Under the pieces are notes generated by a model. That model was not told the DNA's origin and did not search any database. It worked only from the letters and a program-made list of their open reading frames with translations. From the NCBI RefSeq assembly GCF_009870125.1, contig NC_046679.1, forward strand, positions 10,230,001 to 10,294,000: a stretch of 64,000 nt of DNA. The letters run 5' to 3'. This document shows, in pieces, positions 24,086 to 35,325 of this stretch. A program made the translations under genes and the position numbers. Source of the stretch: Drosophila pseudoobscura. Taxonomy: Eukaryota; Arthropoda; Insecta; Diptera; Drosophilidae. The first letter of the stretch is position 1; the number at the start of each line of letters is the position of its first letter.

Positions 24086-25037
24086 GAACCACTGACCACA
24101 CGAACTGCAAGCACTACAAGCATCAGCATCAGTAACACCCGATCCAATGGAGTACAACACCAACACAAACTGCACCGACAGCAACTGCACCGACAGCAAA
24201 AGTAACCAAACCATTAAGAAGAGCCACAACCAACACCTGCAACATTATGACATTAGCAATTACTATGAGTGTTATTTACATACTTCCGCAAAATGTATAG
24301 AATGTTTGATAAATGTCTACAAATAGCGCAGCAAATGTTTCTGCTTCAACTCTTAGAGCGCATGAAAAATAACTGAAATTTTTAGGGGCTGGTAAGGATT
24401 TCAGTGCACAAAAAAATATAGAGGAGTCGAGAGATGAATAAAACCGATACAATTCAATTACATCGTGTTTCAATATCTTTATGCATACACACACACTATT
24501 TATGTTTATTAACGAGGAAAGCGAAAGACTATATGTAGTTGTAATTTTACTTTATATATCACCTATACGGATTCCAAAGGCACACGGCACCATCAATGCT
24601 TGGAGCTCCATGTGGCAGCGGAAGGCCGTGTAAGGTATATTGTATATGTATGTTAATCATTAATCATTAATCGTTATAAGTGTATAAATGTTATATTACG
24701 ACAATGCAACCTATAAAATGTTCACAAGAGTTTCTATTTATAATGATAAAAGTGGTTAAATAAATAAGCTAATGTGCTAGAGAAGCAACAAAATGGAATT
24801 AGTAGTTGGTTTTTATTTTACTGTTTGCCGGACCACATGTATGCATGTTGGTGAAAAACAAAATTTAAACTTGATTCTTTCGCCGCCAATGCGCTTGTAG
24901 CAGCCAGCTTTGTGCCCACTTAGTTTATGATATGTAAATTTTAGTGTTGCGCAGTGTACAATATACTTTTCATTTTTTTCATTTCGGTATATAGAAATCT
25001 AATAAAAGCAAGTATTTAAAATAGGCCAGTCAAGTAT
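24086..25037. other. CCHa2 3' UTR and intergenic DNA
   Basis: The region begins with a CA-rich 3' UTR (poly(A) signals at 24437 and further A/T-rich ones near 24760). After that it is AT-rich with no coding frame. Confidence 0.5.
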
Positions 25038-25226
25038 AAAATTGATTCATCAATCGGAGAAAATTGTGTGGGCATAGCTAAATAATCCAGATAGCTAGTA
25101 ATATTCGACGGAATACCAAATTTGAGGAATATGTATAAGAGAACTTGAATTCGTCAGTATATTTATGGTATGTTTTTAAAATAATACGGTATATTTTGGT
25201 ATATTTCTGAGGGTCGGACCGTACCT
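25038..25226 (+). repeat. Dispersed GTATATTT module, copy A
   Basis: About 190 bp. It shares, in order, AAAATTGAT...ATCGGA-AAAATT-TGTG, then TAGCTAGTAATATTCGACGG, then GAGGAATATGTA, then GAACTTGAATTCGTCAGTAT with ATTT, then GGTATATTTCTGAGGGTCGG and ACCGTA, with the copy at 32631-32822 (minus). It lies about 750 bp upstream of the Utp21 start and is followed by 500 bp of unrecognised sequence. It has no long open frame, no obvious terminal inverted repeats and no poly-A tail. Confidence 0.75.
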
Positions 25227-25768
25227 TATCGGATTTTCTTGCCACCACGTCTAGCTCACACACCTCGCAATTTGTATACTTTTCATAGTATTTTCTAGTA
25301 TTTTCCAGTATATATTAAGGCGCGTTATGGACTCACCCTCTTGTCCAATGCACCAATGTAGAAACCGTGTAGAAATTCCACTTAGAGCCATGTCCCAGGC
25401 CACATCGAAATACTAATTCGTGATCAGAATCGGATTCCTGATCGTTTGTCATCAAAATATCAATTTTTTCAAAAATGTCGGAAAAAAAAGGCATGTCAAA
25501 AAGTGGGTAACGGAGGTTTTTCACACTGGCGCTTCCATGGGGCTTATATGAAAAAAAACGGCCAAAAATTTTTGAAACGTACTCCTTCAGGTGTCGCCTT
25601 TGGTAATTACATAAATATGTAGTTAATATGTAGCAACTGTGTAGTTAGCGTATAGTTACTATGTAATTAAATGAATTTAGTGGAAATTTTTGTTGACCGG
25701 TTTTGTTTAAACCTTGCTTTATAAACAATCCAATAATGATGAGAACTTAAAATTAACCAATCTTGTAG
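25227..25768. other. Unassigned sequence between two module copies
   Basis: It contains a TGTAGTTA-like imperfect tandem array (about 25613-25668) and A/T-rich runs. No gene was recognised. Being flanked by two copies of the same dispersed module, it could be part of a longer repeat or the remains of repeated insertion. Confidence 0.35.
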
Positions 25769-25910
25769 GAAATCGATGTAATAATCAGAAAAAATTATGT
25801 GGGCATGTCAAAATGTTTTATCTAGCTAATAATATTCCACGGAATATTAAAATCGAGGAATATGAACTTGAATTCGTCAGTATATTTACGGTATATTTCG
25901 TATATTTACT
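25769..25910 (+). repeat. Dispersed GTATATTT module, copy B, at the Utp21 promoter
   Basis: About 140 bp matching copies A and C over TTATGTGGGCAT, the AATATTC-ACGGAATAT block, GAGGAATATGAACTTGAATT and CGTCAGTATATTTACGG with TATATTT. It ends 65 bp before the Utp21 start codon in gene orientation and lacks the CTGAGGGTCGG end of copies A and C. Confidence 0.75.
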
Positions 25911-25974
25911 GCACGTGCTTCGTCGCGGCATGTTGTTTATTGAGTAAAACTGCAAAAAAAAGTAAATACACAGA

Positions 25975-28848
25975 ATGACAGAGGATAATAATGAGTCGGA
26001 GCCACGGGCCGTGTTCAAGGAGAGCAGCAAAATATTTCGCCGCAACCGAGCCCTGGGCTATGTGAGCAACCATGTACCCGCAGTGACGCGGTACGTCCAG
26101 CGCCGCAGAGACACGCTGGTGATCACCTGCATCGGGCGCTCCTTCCAGGTGTACACTGCCAGCCATTTCCGCCTTCTCCATGTGAGTGGCCTGCACCCGG
26201 ACGACATTACGGCCCTGGCAACCGACAGGCTGCACACGTACACGGCGAGCAACAAGTGCATTTACGCCTGGCGGGCTGGCAAGCACATACGCCATGTCTA
26301 TCGTGGCCACAACCGGGATGTGCACCTTCTGCTGCCCTTCGGCTCGAATCTGATTGCCGTGGACCACGAAAACGTGCTGAAAGTGTGGAACATTTTCACC
26401 GAGGATGTGTATCTGGAGGTTCCGTTCAAGGTGGAGGAGTTCCAGGTTACGGCTGTGGCTCATCCGCCCACATACATTAACAAGATAGTGCTCGGCTCCC
26501 GCCAGGGCCAGATCAAGATCCTAAACATCAAGAAGAACAGCATTGTGTGCACCTTTAATCACCACGAGAGCCGCGTGACGTGCATCGAGCCGGCGCCAGC
26601 ACTGGACGTGGTGGCTGTGGGGCATGGCGATGGCGCCATCATTGTGCTGAATCTGAAGTTCGACGAGGTGCTCATGGCCTTCAAGCAGGACTGGGGCGTG
26701 GTTACCAGTCTAGCCTTCCGCACGGACGGTCCTCCTATTCTGGTGTCAGCCTGCAGAAACGGTTACATGGCCTTCTGGAATCTGGAAGAGCGCAAGCTGG
26801 CTGGCCAACTGCAGGCGCATGAGAAGGAGATCACCACGGCCATCTGCTTTCCCAGCGAGCCGGTCGTGTTCACCACCTCCCCTGACAACTCCATGAAGCT
26901 CTTTGTCTTCGACATGCCCGACGGGGGCGCACGCCAGTTGCGCATTCGTGAGGGGCACACCAAGCCACCGCTTTGCATACGTTATCACGGCAGCTCCGGC
27001 GTCTCCATACTCTCCTCCGGCGAGGACAGCACCTTGCGGGTCTTTTCCACCCTCTCCGAGTCTCTAAACAAGAGTATGGGCAGGGCCTCCTACAACCCAA
27101 AGGCCACCAAGTATAAGAGTAAGTCAGAATGATCCTCCAAAGCATTAAAAGTTTCTCACGAAACGATTCCCTTTTGCAGATCGCTTTCAGTTCGACAAGT
27201 TTAGCATGCCGCCGATTCTGGAGTTCACCTCGGACACGGCGCGCGAGAAGGAGTGGGACAACATAGCCGCCATCCATGCGGGCATCATACAGACCACCAC
27301 ATGGACGTTCGACAAGAGCCGCATGGGCGAGCACCGCCTGGTGCCGAAGCAATTCCAAAACAAGAATCGCGTCAACTTCCAGAGCGAGACCACGTGCATT
27401 GTCCTGACGCACTGCGGCAACTTTGTGATCATTGGATACAGCAGTGGCGACATCGAGCGCTTCAACATCCAGTCGGGACTGCATCGCGCCAGCTACGGAG
27501 CGCCGGCTCACGAGAAGGCCGTGCGCGGATTGGCCAGCGACAATCTCAATCAGTGCGTGATTTCTGGCTGCTCTGAGGGGCTGCTCAAGTTCTGGCCCTT
27601 CAAGGGAAAGGGTAATGACCCCTGCACTCGGAAAATGATTCAATTATTTTAATAAGTTTTCTTCGCTCTGCAGTTGACAAGCCCCTGGCCATATTGCGCT
27701 TGGCAGATGGTATATCGATAATGCGACAGCACAGAGAGAGCTCGATGCTGGCCATTGGGCTGGACACCTTCAAGGTGTACGTCATCGACATGCACACGCG
27801 GGTGATTGTGCGAAAGTTTGTGGGCCACACAGCCAAACTGAACGATCTAACCTTTAGTCCGGACAGTCGTTGGCTGATCACAGCGGCCATGGACTCCACA
27901 ATCAAGGTGTGGGACATACCCTCCTCGTACATGATTGACCACTTCCGTGTCGAGCGGCCTTGCGTATCGCTGAGCATGTCTCCCAATGGCGACTTTCTGG
28001 CCACGGCTCACGTCAATCTCCTGGGCATCTACCTTTGGGCCAACAAGACGCTGTTCAATCAGATTTCCTTGCGTTCCATTGACCCACATGAACCAGCCCC
28101 ATATGTCGGACTGCCCACAAACGTTTGCGATGCCATGGATCTGGAGGATGGCATGAAGGAGCTGGAAATCGATGGGGATGACGAAGAACTGGGCGAGACG
28201 ATCGATGCCCAATACGAGACACCAAAGCAGTTGGCACCCGAGTTAATCACCTTATCGGGCCTGGCTGCTTCACGCTGGCAAAACCTTCTTGATCTGGAGC
28301 TTATTAAGCAGCGCAACAAGCCCAAGGCCCCACCCAAGGCGCCGAAGCAGGCGCCTTTCTTCCTGCCCACTGTGTCTGGCCTAGAAATGCGCTTCGATGT
28401 GACCAATTCGGCCTCAGACAAGGACAGCTCGCGCATCTTACAAGCCTCCACACTCAACAATCTAACCACTTTCGGCCAGTTGCTGGAGGCAACTGCCACC
28501 AGCAGCGATTTCAATCCCGCCGTGACTCACATAACCCAGCTGGGTCCCTCGATGGTCGACTTTGAGATCAAATCGCTGCATCCGGAGGCCGGCGGAACCC
28601 TTCTGGCTATGGTGCAGTTCCTCAAGCTCATCGAGTTCATGTTCAGCACCAACCTCAACTTTGAACTGGCCCAATCCTACCTGAGCGTCTTTCTTCGTTC
28701 ACACGGCCTCACCCTGACGGAGTCCCCCGACCTGGTCCGAGCACTGCGCACTGTTTCGCGGGTGCAGGAGCAGGCCTGGGATCGAGTCGAAAGTAAGCTG
28801 ACCTACGGAACAGGCGTGGTAGCCGCCCTACGTAACTTTGCGAACTAG
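25975..28848 (+). CDS. WDR36/Utp21 homologue, small-subunit processome WD40 protein
   Basis: Three exons, 25975-27118, 27180-27611 and 27674-28848, with matching phases encode about 916 residues. Two tandem WD40 propellers can be followed through WD-type ends such as VLKVWNIF, YMAFWNLE, LKFWPF and STIKVWDI. The C-terminal Utp21 domain (FFLPTVSGLEMRFDV, and ISPA-like helices to the end) is present. Utp21 is part of the UTP-B subcomplex of the nucleolar SSU processome needed for 18S rRNA maturation. The start is the first ATG after the GTATATTT module. GC-ending codons throughout fit a highly expressed housekeeping gene. AATAAA lies at 28914-28919. Confidence 0.94.
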
Positions 28849-29784
28849 TGAATAGTCTCCCCCCATACCCCCATCTACTCGTATTTGTAGTTTTTTTATC
28901 CATTTACGCTGTAAATAAATTGACACACAAAACGACAAAAACCTTCCTAGTTTCGTAATAGCGGACGACATGCTGTCTGGGCAAAATCCTACCCATGCTT
29001 CCGAAATTCTTTAGAAGCAACTGCATGCTTTTAGAAAACTCATTCTGTAAGCCTGAATGGTAATCAAATCCTAATAGCAGATTTGATAAAATATCTTGGC
29101 CTCACATTTGAAAAATACTCACTTGGAGGATAAATATAAAGTCGAAAGAGATGTACTGGCCTATGCATATGTTGGCAACTAAGTGGGTATTCTGTGTGTC
29201 TTATATAGGACTTTGGCAAGATGTCGAGAGGTGGCACCGGTGAGCACGAGAAGAGTAACATGGGCCATAGCTATGGCATAGAAATCAAACTGTGGATTAA
29301 ACACATGCTTCTTCCATATAAATGCCTACACAAACCAATTTGGACTTATGGAAGCCATACGGAAAAGCGCTCAAGTCCAATAGTGAAATTCGGCAAACAT
29401 TTTTCTTTTTGAAACTAAAGGTGTATTTACAATAACTGCATCATCAAAAGGCCCATGCAGCACTAAGACGAAGCCAGGCAGAAACGCAGCCCAAACCTCC
29501 TCCATCTTACGTTCCATCACCAATGCATTTTTGTTCATCAAAAACAAGGAGACCCATGAGGACCTAGGGCCTACACAGGTCACCCGACCAGACTGGCTAC
29601 ACCCTTTGGATCTGCCATGACGTTGTGCGGGTTTGAAACGGTTTGCCATATTTAGTATATTTGATTAGGGGCGTATGAATCATGCTTTGGATGACGGTGC
29701 AGCGATAACTGAGTGAGAGATAGCTGCAGCAGACTGGAGGCAAATGGCGACACGACCTTTGGAAGAAAGGATTGAGTTGAAATT
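28849..29784. other. Intergenic region, Utp21 to Droj2 3' end
   Basis: Apart from the Utp21 poly(A) signal there is no supported feature. Frames at 29221-29412 (+) and 29371-29649 (-) show no family resemblance or splice support. Confidence 0.45.
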
Positions 29785-30319
29785 GTGAATTAATTATTTA
29801 TTTGTTATATCCGTTTAAACTAACGCTTTTATTTATGCTGGAATTAAATAACTTAAACTTGTTGCTAGACGTTGTTTCTTAGATACGGTTCTAGTGGCGA
29901 CTGATTTGTTGTTAGCGTTTTCAGTTTCAGTTTTGGGTTCATCGACGACAATCGTAACTCAACATAAACGTATTGAGAAGATATATTCTGGTTAGTTTTC
30001 GAACAACCACGCGTTATAGCCATAGTGCACATCTGATAAGTTTCCATTGATTTATACTTAAATATCGTTATCGTAGCTTCGCATATCTCGTGGCCAGATG
30101 AAATAACTTTAGTTTCTGGATTGGTTGGTTTCATGTTGTGTAGTGTAGTGTAGAGTGTAGTGTTTGGAGTAGTACAATGCAACACGCAACTGGGTCTGTG
30201 TGGCTGGTCTTCGGCCATTACAAGCTCAGTGTGCTACAGTGTGGGTACAGCGCTGGCACGCCGTATGGATTTGTTGGGCTTGGGGTGTGTCTGGTGTACT
30301 AGTAAGTATGTATAACCGC
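29785..30319 (-). other. Droj2: Probable Droj2 3' UTR
   Basis: The region lies downstream of the Droj2 stop on the minus strand. AATAAA signals read on the minus strand occur at about 29787-29793 and 29828-29834. No coding potential. Confidence 0.5.
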
Positions 30320-31617
30320 TTAGCTTGATGTGCACTGTTGGACTCGGGGGCCATCCTGATAGCCGCCATCGTCCTCGTCATAGGCCATGCGCTGGTGTTG
30401 CTGGCGGCGTTGCTTGGGATCAAAGTCCTCCTGTTTGGGCATCACGTAAGAAACAAATGATATCAGCTAGATTCGAAGGGAGATAACTGTTTCACTTTAT
30501 ATTAACTACTTACCAAAACAGTCTGCTCTGCTTCGAATGGAATGCTGATCTCTGGGGCCGGTGGCAGGCATTGCTTGAGCGTCGGTACCACAGACGGGTT
30601 GATCACGTCGGGGAAAATCACCTCGAATTGAATGATTAGCATTCCTTTCTCCATTGGATTCTTAAATATGGGCATGCCCTCCTCCGCGATGCATTTGGTC
30701 GTTTCGTGGCGAATAACTTCACCGGGCTGCGTGGACACGAGCAGATCACGGCCGTCCAGAGTCTTGACCAGGCGCTGGAAGCCGCACAACGCCTCTACCA
30801 GCTGCAGCGGCATCTTCATCATGAGATCCTGGCCAGCATGTGCAAAGAGTGAATGCTCTTTCTCGTCTAACAGTATAATGATATCACCCGGCTGAGAATC
30901 CGGTTCGTGGTCACCCTCCCCTGTGAATACGATCTTCTGACCATCACGCATTCCCTTTTCGATGTGCACTTCCAGCACCTTGCGCTCGCGCACCGTCTTC
31001 CGACCGTTACAGTTTTTGCAGCGATCCTTCTCCTGTATGACCTCGCCGGTGCCAGAGCACTTCCGGCACACCTGCTCGATGTGTTGCATGATGCCAGGTG
31101 CAATCTGTTGGACGCGCGCCTCAACTCCGTTGCCCCGGCAGTTGGCGCACTTCTCGATGCTGCCCTTCTTTCCACCACGGCCCTCGCACTTGTCACAAAT
31201 CACGTTCTTCTGCAGCTGAAGCTTGCGCGTGGCGCCGTTGTACAGCTCGTCGAGCTGCACCGACATCTGGTGCACCACATCCTTGCCGCGACGCTCGCGA
31301 CGTCGTCCGCCACCGCCGCCGCCACCGAATCCGGCTCCGAAGAACTTCTCAAAGAAGTCCATGGGGTTGCGGAAGTCGCCAGAGTCGGCACCGCCCTTCT
31401 TGATAGCCGCCTCGCCGCCGTCATCGTACACCTGTCGCTTGTCCACGTCGGACAGCACCTCGTAGGCTTGCGAGATGGCTTTGAACTTCTCCCCCTCATT
31501 GGGGTTCTTGTCGGGATGGTACTTGAGTGCCAGCTTCCTGTACGCCTTCTTGAGCTCGTCGGGAGTTGCGTTCGGCTTCACGCCAAGCAAATCGTAGTAT
31601 CCGGTTTCCTTGACCAT
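30320..31617 (-). CDS. Droj2: Type I (DNAJA) Hsp40 co-chaperone
   Basis: Coding exons 30514-31617 and 30320-30430, phase 0, give 404 residues (human DNAJA1 has 397). The J domain is residues 1-70 with HPD at 34-36; a Gly-rich linker at about 94-102 follows; then four zinc-binding CxxCxGxG-type motifs ([32 protein letters not shown]) and two beta-barrel substrate domains. The last exon adds [19 protein letters not shown] and ends in CTSS, a CaaX prenylation box like the CQTS of DNAJA1. The protein stimulates Hsp70 ATPase and delivers unfolded clients in the cytosol and on membranes. A non-coding exon is likely: an acceptor sits at about 31646-31648 and a GTAAGT donor at 32498-32503. Confidence 0.96.
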
Positions 31618-31645
31618 CTTGTATAAATATATTGAACCTGTTTAA

Positions 31646-32503
31646 CTGAAAGCAGAAATGAAGTATTACTATAGAGTTCTACGATTCCCTCTACCTCGGG
31701 CGGTGCGATGCCTTTATGTCTCTGGGATGAGTGTGTGCATATGTGCTGCTTCCGGAAGGCCCGGTTCAAGGTTAACGCCGAGCAGTAGTACGCGAAAACT
31801 GCGACGCAGTCCACGTTTTCTAGAAGTTTTTCTATTTCAATATGCCGTCGGCGACCGATGAGCAGCTGACGCCGCTACCTTGCGTCCCTGCCCTTCTGCC
31901 CCATCACGACGACACGGGCGCACACACGCATACACACACCAGAGTTTCTAGAAAATTTCGTCAGCGTTTGGCAGCCCTGGTCACCGCGCCGTTGCGAACG
32001 GCGACCGCAAAGAAGAGCACGATAATGAAAGAAAAAAAAAATCACCCAGCACTTGGACAAAGTGAAAAGCAGAATAAAGGGCAATGCAGAAACTACTCTG
32101 TTCAATTTTCAATTGATTGCCTTCCTGTTTCTTGAAAACCATGCCAATAAATGTTCGCAAAATAAAGTTAAGTACATGAACATACGCACACACACCCATT
32201 GGCCTTTGTGTGTGTGCTAGGTACAAACATGTGCCGCGCAAGACGCTGCGTCAGAATAATTTGCACGAACATGAACGAGACACATGGGAGAGCGAAAAGA
32301 ACAAGTTCAATCGATTTTACAAAAGAATGTGTAAAATGCAATTTTCGCAGCCCATCTCGTTGGCTGACGAAAAATTAATTATCGCTGATTACTTAACAAA
32401 AGCGGAAAGGCAAGAGAAGTCCACCAAATACACACACAATGGGAATGCAAAACGAAACCTGCCATATTAGACCAACGGAATTATTTGCAGAGTCGCCACT
32501 TAC
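31646..32503 (-). other. Droj2: Droj2 5' UTR intron with two TTCTAGAA sites
   Basis: An 858-bp intron inferred from a pyrimidine-rich acceptor (TTTCTGCTTTCAG on the minus strand) and the donor CAAAG/GTAAGT. It contains TTCTAGAA at 31818-31825 and at 31946-31953, each followed by a T-rich third half-site. These are the core of a heat-shock element (alternating GAA/TTC). They could drive an internal heat-inducible promoter. Confidence 0.5.
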
Positions 32504-32640
32504 CTTTGAAATCAATTGCTGCCGTGTGTTCGAGTGTCTAGCAAAACTAACTTTTGCTATTAATAATTACACTTTTTACAATAATTTATAGAACTGACTA
32601 CTTTTTCCGTGCTCGCCACGCTTGGAATGAGATAAAATAT
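32504..32640 (-). promoter_or_regulatory. Droj2: Droj2 first exon and core promoter region
   Basis: On the minus strand the region runs from the end of the GTATATTT module, through about 60 bp with a weak TATAAATTA, into the inferred non-coding exon ending CAAAG/GTAAGT at 32504. The exact start of transcription cannot be set from sequence. Confidence 0.4.
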
Positions 32641-32822
32641 ACCGTCCGACCCTCAGAAATATACCGAGACTACCTCATTTTCAAAATATACCGTAAATAT
32701 ACTGACGAATTCAAGTTATATTTTACATATTCCTCGTTTTTGATATTCCGTCGAATATTCCTAGCTAAATATGTCTTCTATAGCTGAACACATAATTTTA
32801 TCCGATGAATAGATCAATTTTC
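32631..32822 (-). repeat. Dispersed GTATATTT module, copy C, at the Droj2 promoter
   Basis: About 190 bp, the most complete copy. On the minus strand it reads AAAATTGAT...CATCGGATAAAATTATGTG, TAGCTAGGAATATTCGACGG, GAGGAATATGTA, CTTGAATTCGTCAGTATATT, TACGGTATATTTTGAAAATG, CGGTATATTTCTGAGGGTCG and GACGGTATATTTTA. It lies directly upstream of the inferred Droj2 first exon in gene orientation. Confidence 0.78.
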
Positions 32823-32953
32823 TAAAAGATATGTTAAAATAAACTCCTTTTTATTGCGTTTTATTAAAAAAAAAACGTTTTAACAAAAAAGGTCAAAGCA
32901 TAGAACGAAGTGTGTGGAAGACACCTCGTCGGAGCCAATAACCTTTTGACGGC

Positions 32954-33197
32954 TATCGATACTATCGAATACAGCTCCACGCCAAGCTGAAATTTCGACG
33001 TCAGAATATGGAATATTGTACCATATCAATATTCTAGCAGCTGGAATAATTGTGAATTTCTAAATATTTAAACTATTATCAATATATTATATTATATTGT
33101 TTGATCAATTTAAGAAAATCATATTATGTTGAACTGCAGCATCTCTAAGATGGTTCCAAATGAATCAATTGAATTAAATGAACCAACTATCGATTTT
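32954..33197 (+). promoter_or_regulatory. mRpS21: DREs upstream of mRpS21
   Basis: A perfect TATCGATA at 32954-32961 and a CTATCGATTTT at 33188-33198 lie 340 and 100 bp before the mRpS21 start codon. DREF sites are usual for nuclear genes of mitochondrial proteins in flies. Confidence 0.6.
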
Positions 33198-33290
33198 TCT
33201 TGTGAAAACAATCGAACTACTGCCGCCTGGTTACTTAATAAATATTTATTTGTTTATTGAAAATTGAAATAAAAGTTGTAATCGGACAAC

Positions 33291-33611
33291 ATGAGGCACG
33301 TCCAGTTCCTGGCCCGCACTGTGCTAGTGCAAAATAACAATGTGGAAGAGGCCTGCCGCATGCTCAACCGCGTGCTGGGAAAGGAAGAGATTCTTGATCA
33401 GTTTCGCCGCACACGTTTCTATGAGAAGCCCTACCAGGTGGGTGGTATTCATACATATCTAAACAATACGTTAATTCTGATTGATCTCTTTTAGGTGCGC
33501 CGCCGTGTGAACTTTGAGAAGTGCAAAGCCATCTACAATGAAGACATGAACCGCAAAATACAGTTTGTGCTCCGCAAGAACCGTGTTGAACCTTTCCCCG
33601 GCTGCAGTTAG
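33291..33611 (+). CDS. mRpS21: Mitochondrial small ribosomal subunit protein bS21m
   Basis: Exons 33291-33437 and 33495-33611 in phase 0 encode 87 residues, the same length as human MRPS21. MRHVQFLARTVLVQNNNVEE, ACRMLNRVLGKEEILDQFRR and the basic C-terminal half (VRRRVNFEKCKAIYNEDMNR) match the bS21 family. It is part of the platform of the mitochondrial 28S subunit. The intron is 57 bp. AATAAA lies at 33643-33648. It sits divergently from Droj2. Confidence 0.96.
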
Positions 33612-35325
33612 TTTCCTAGTCTCTTCGTACTGTTCTTAATGTAATAAATCTAAGAAAACTTGTTGGTAAATGGAAGATGTTTACATTGATTAGAACATGT
33701 GGGATCTCAAATAGCGGTGAGCCAGTGAGAAATCCATCCTTCTTTATTTCAGTGCATCCATATAGCTTAAGAAATGGGGGACATGCTTCTGTAGAAACAT
33801 TAAGATGGACATGGTTGAGGTAAATTGTCATCTTGATTAAGAAATGTACTTGTCGGAGATGCGTTACAAACATCTGACCAGTTAAATATTACTCTGCTGA
33901 TGGTTACCCGGTAAGGGTACGGCTATTCAAACAATTAAATTAAATCAGCGCCTCTTATGGCACAGTTTTCTTTTAAATTAAATTAAATCTTATGAAATTC
34001 TGTGGGAGCACTGGTTTGGTTGTTTGGGCTCACACAAACTTCATAAATGCTTTAATGGTGGCTACTAAATATGATTCTTTGTTCAGAATTTTTTTGATTC
34101 GATTTTAGCGTACTATGCAGATTACATGGATAGTGTGGCTTCGTGGGGCGAAACACATTTGTCGCAATGAAAGAGAAAAAGCCACTTTACAACTTTGGTC
34201 CCTAAAAGAGCGTCATGAGGCCTCACCCTAGTTTCTTATACCTTGTCGGACCCACAGTACTAACGGTACTCATAGGTTTATACATTTTCTCCCTTCGAAC
34301 GCATCGGACGTGTTTTTTTGTCTTAAATCTGAGAGGTAAAAATTATATTGGCTTGAAGAAGTTTTGTCGATTGCCAAATATTTGTAAATTTTGCAAATCA
34401 AAGATATGTAGCATACTTTTCAGAAATATTATAGAAAGAACTTATTTGTTCGATAAAGTGCGTTGCGGCCCCATCGAGCGGGCTCTTGTTTTTACATGTG
34501 TTTGTACATGTGTGTTTGTGTTGTTGTATGTGTGTGTGTGGTGCAATTGCAGCAGCGCTGCAAACACTTGCCTCAGTCTCTGGTGGCTCTTTTATAGCGC
34601 CCACAACTGGGATTCCAAAACGTGCTCAAGTGTTCCTCCAATGACATCGATAATTCGCTTATGCGGCCAATTTACCCAATTCACGCCAAAAGAAAAGCTT
34701 TCTCTGTGGTGTGTGTGAGTCCGATGGGACTATGGCGCAGTGGGAGCGAAAGTTGGCATGTTTGGTGCTTTGTTGTTGTCCGCCTTCTCGCCCCGCTTCT
34801 TTAAATACCCGGTACTCGTAGAGAACAAGGTATATGCGCTCGTCAGATGTAACAAGAGGAAGGAGGGCCCCTGACATAGTAACTTAAAAAGGCTATTCTT
34901 CATCAGCTTTGATAGTCGTTTGAATTTTGAAATTCAGCCCTCCGTTAAGTGGAAACATTCTTCAGCAAATCTTTTTCGGAAAAGGGAAGGCTTGTGCCTG
35001 TTGAATTCCAAATGGCTCCGACCAGTGCACACGCTATAAATCCGAGTAGGGAGTATCTGTTAGTCGATTACTGCGTTCTTACTGGCTTTTTTACTGCTTT
35101 ACTTTGGCTGTGTTCTTGTTGTGCTGTTTTATCGATTTCTTGTGTTATTTTTAGCGTGATTTGGATATGTGCATTTGTGTGTGTGTCCGCTGTATTTTGT
35201 GTTTCCTTTTGGGGCCGGGCCGTTACATCTTCACGGATGTTAGTGTTGGTGTGCGCCTAATCGAGCCCTCGGTGGTAATCGAATAAATTATGTCTAATGC
35301 GACTTTCAGATCTGGAATACGCGGC
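33612..35325. other. Intergenic region and promoter of the downstream secreted-protein gene
   Basis: No supported coding frame. A GT-rich stretch lies at about 34497-34542. CTATAAATCC at about 35034-35041, with TTAGTCG some 30 bp later, could be a TATA promoter for the gene starting at 35326. An acceptor-like CTTTCAG at about 35303-35309 would splice a leader to it. Confidence 0.4.

Noticed and set aside
29221-29649. Frames on both strands between Utp21 and Droj2
   Set aside because: No family match, no splice partners, no promoter, and mutually overlapping; treated as chance.
30907-31626. 239-residue plus-strand frame
   Set aside because: It is the antisense shadow of the Droj2 coding exon, whose GC-ending codons suppress stops on the other strand.
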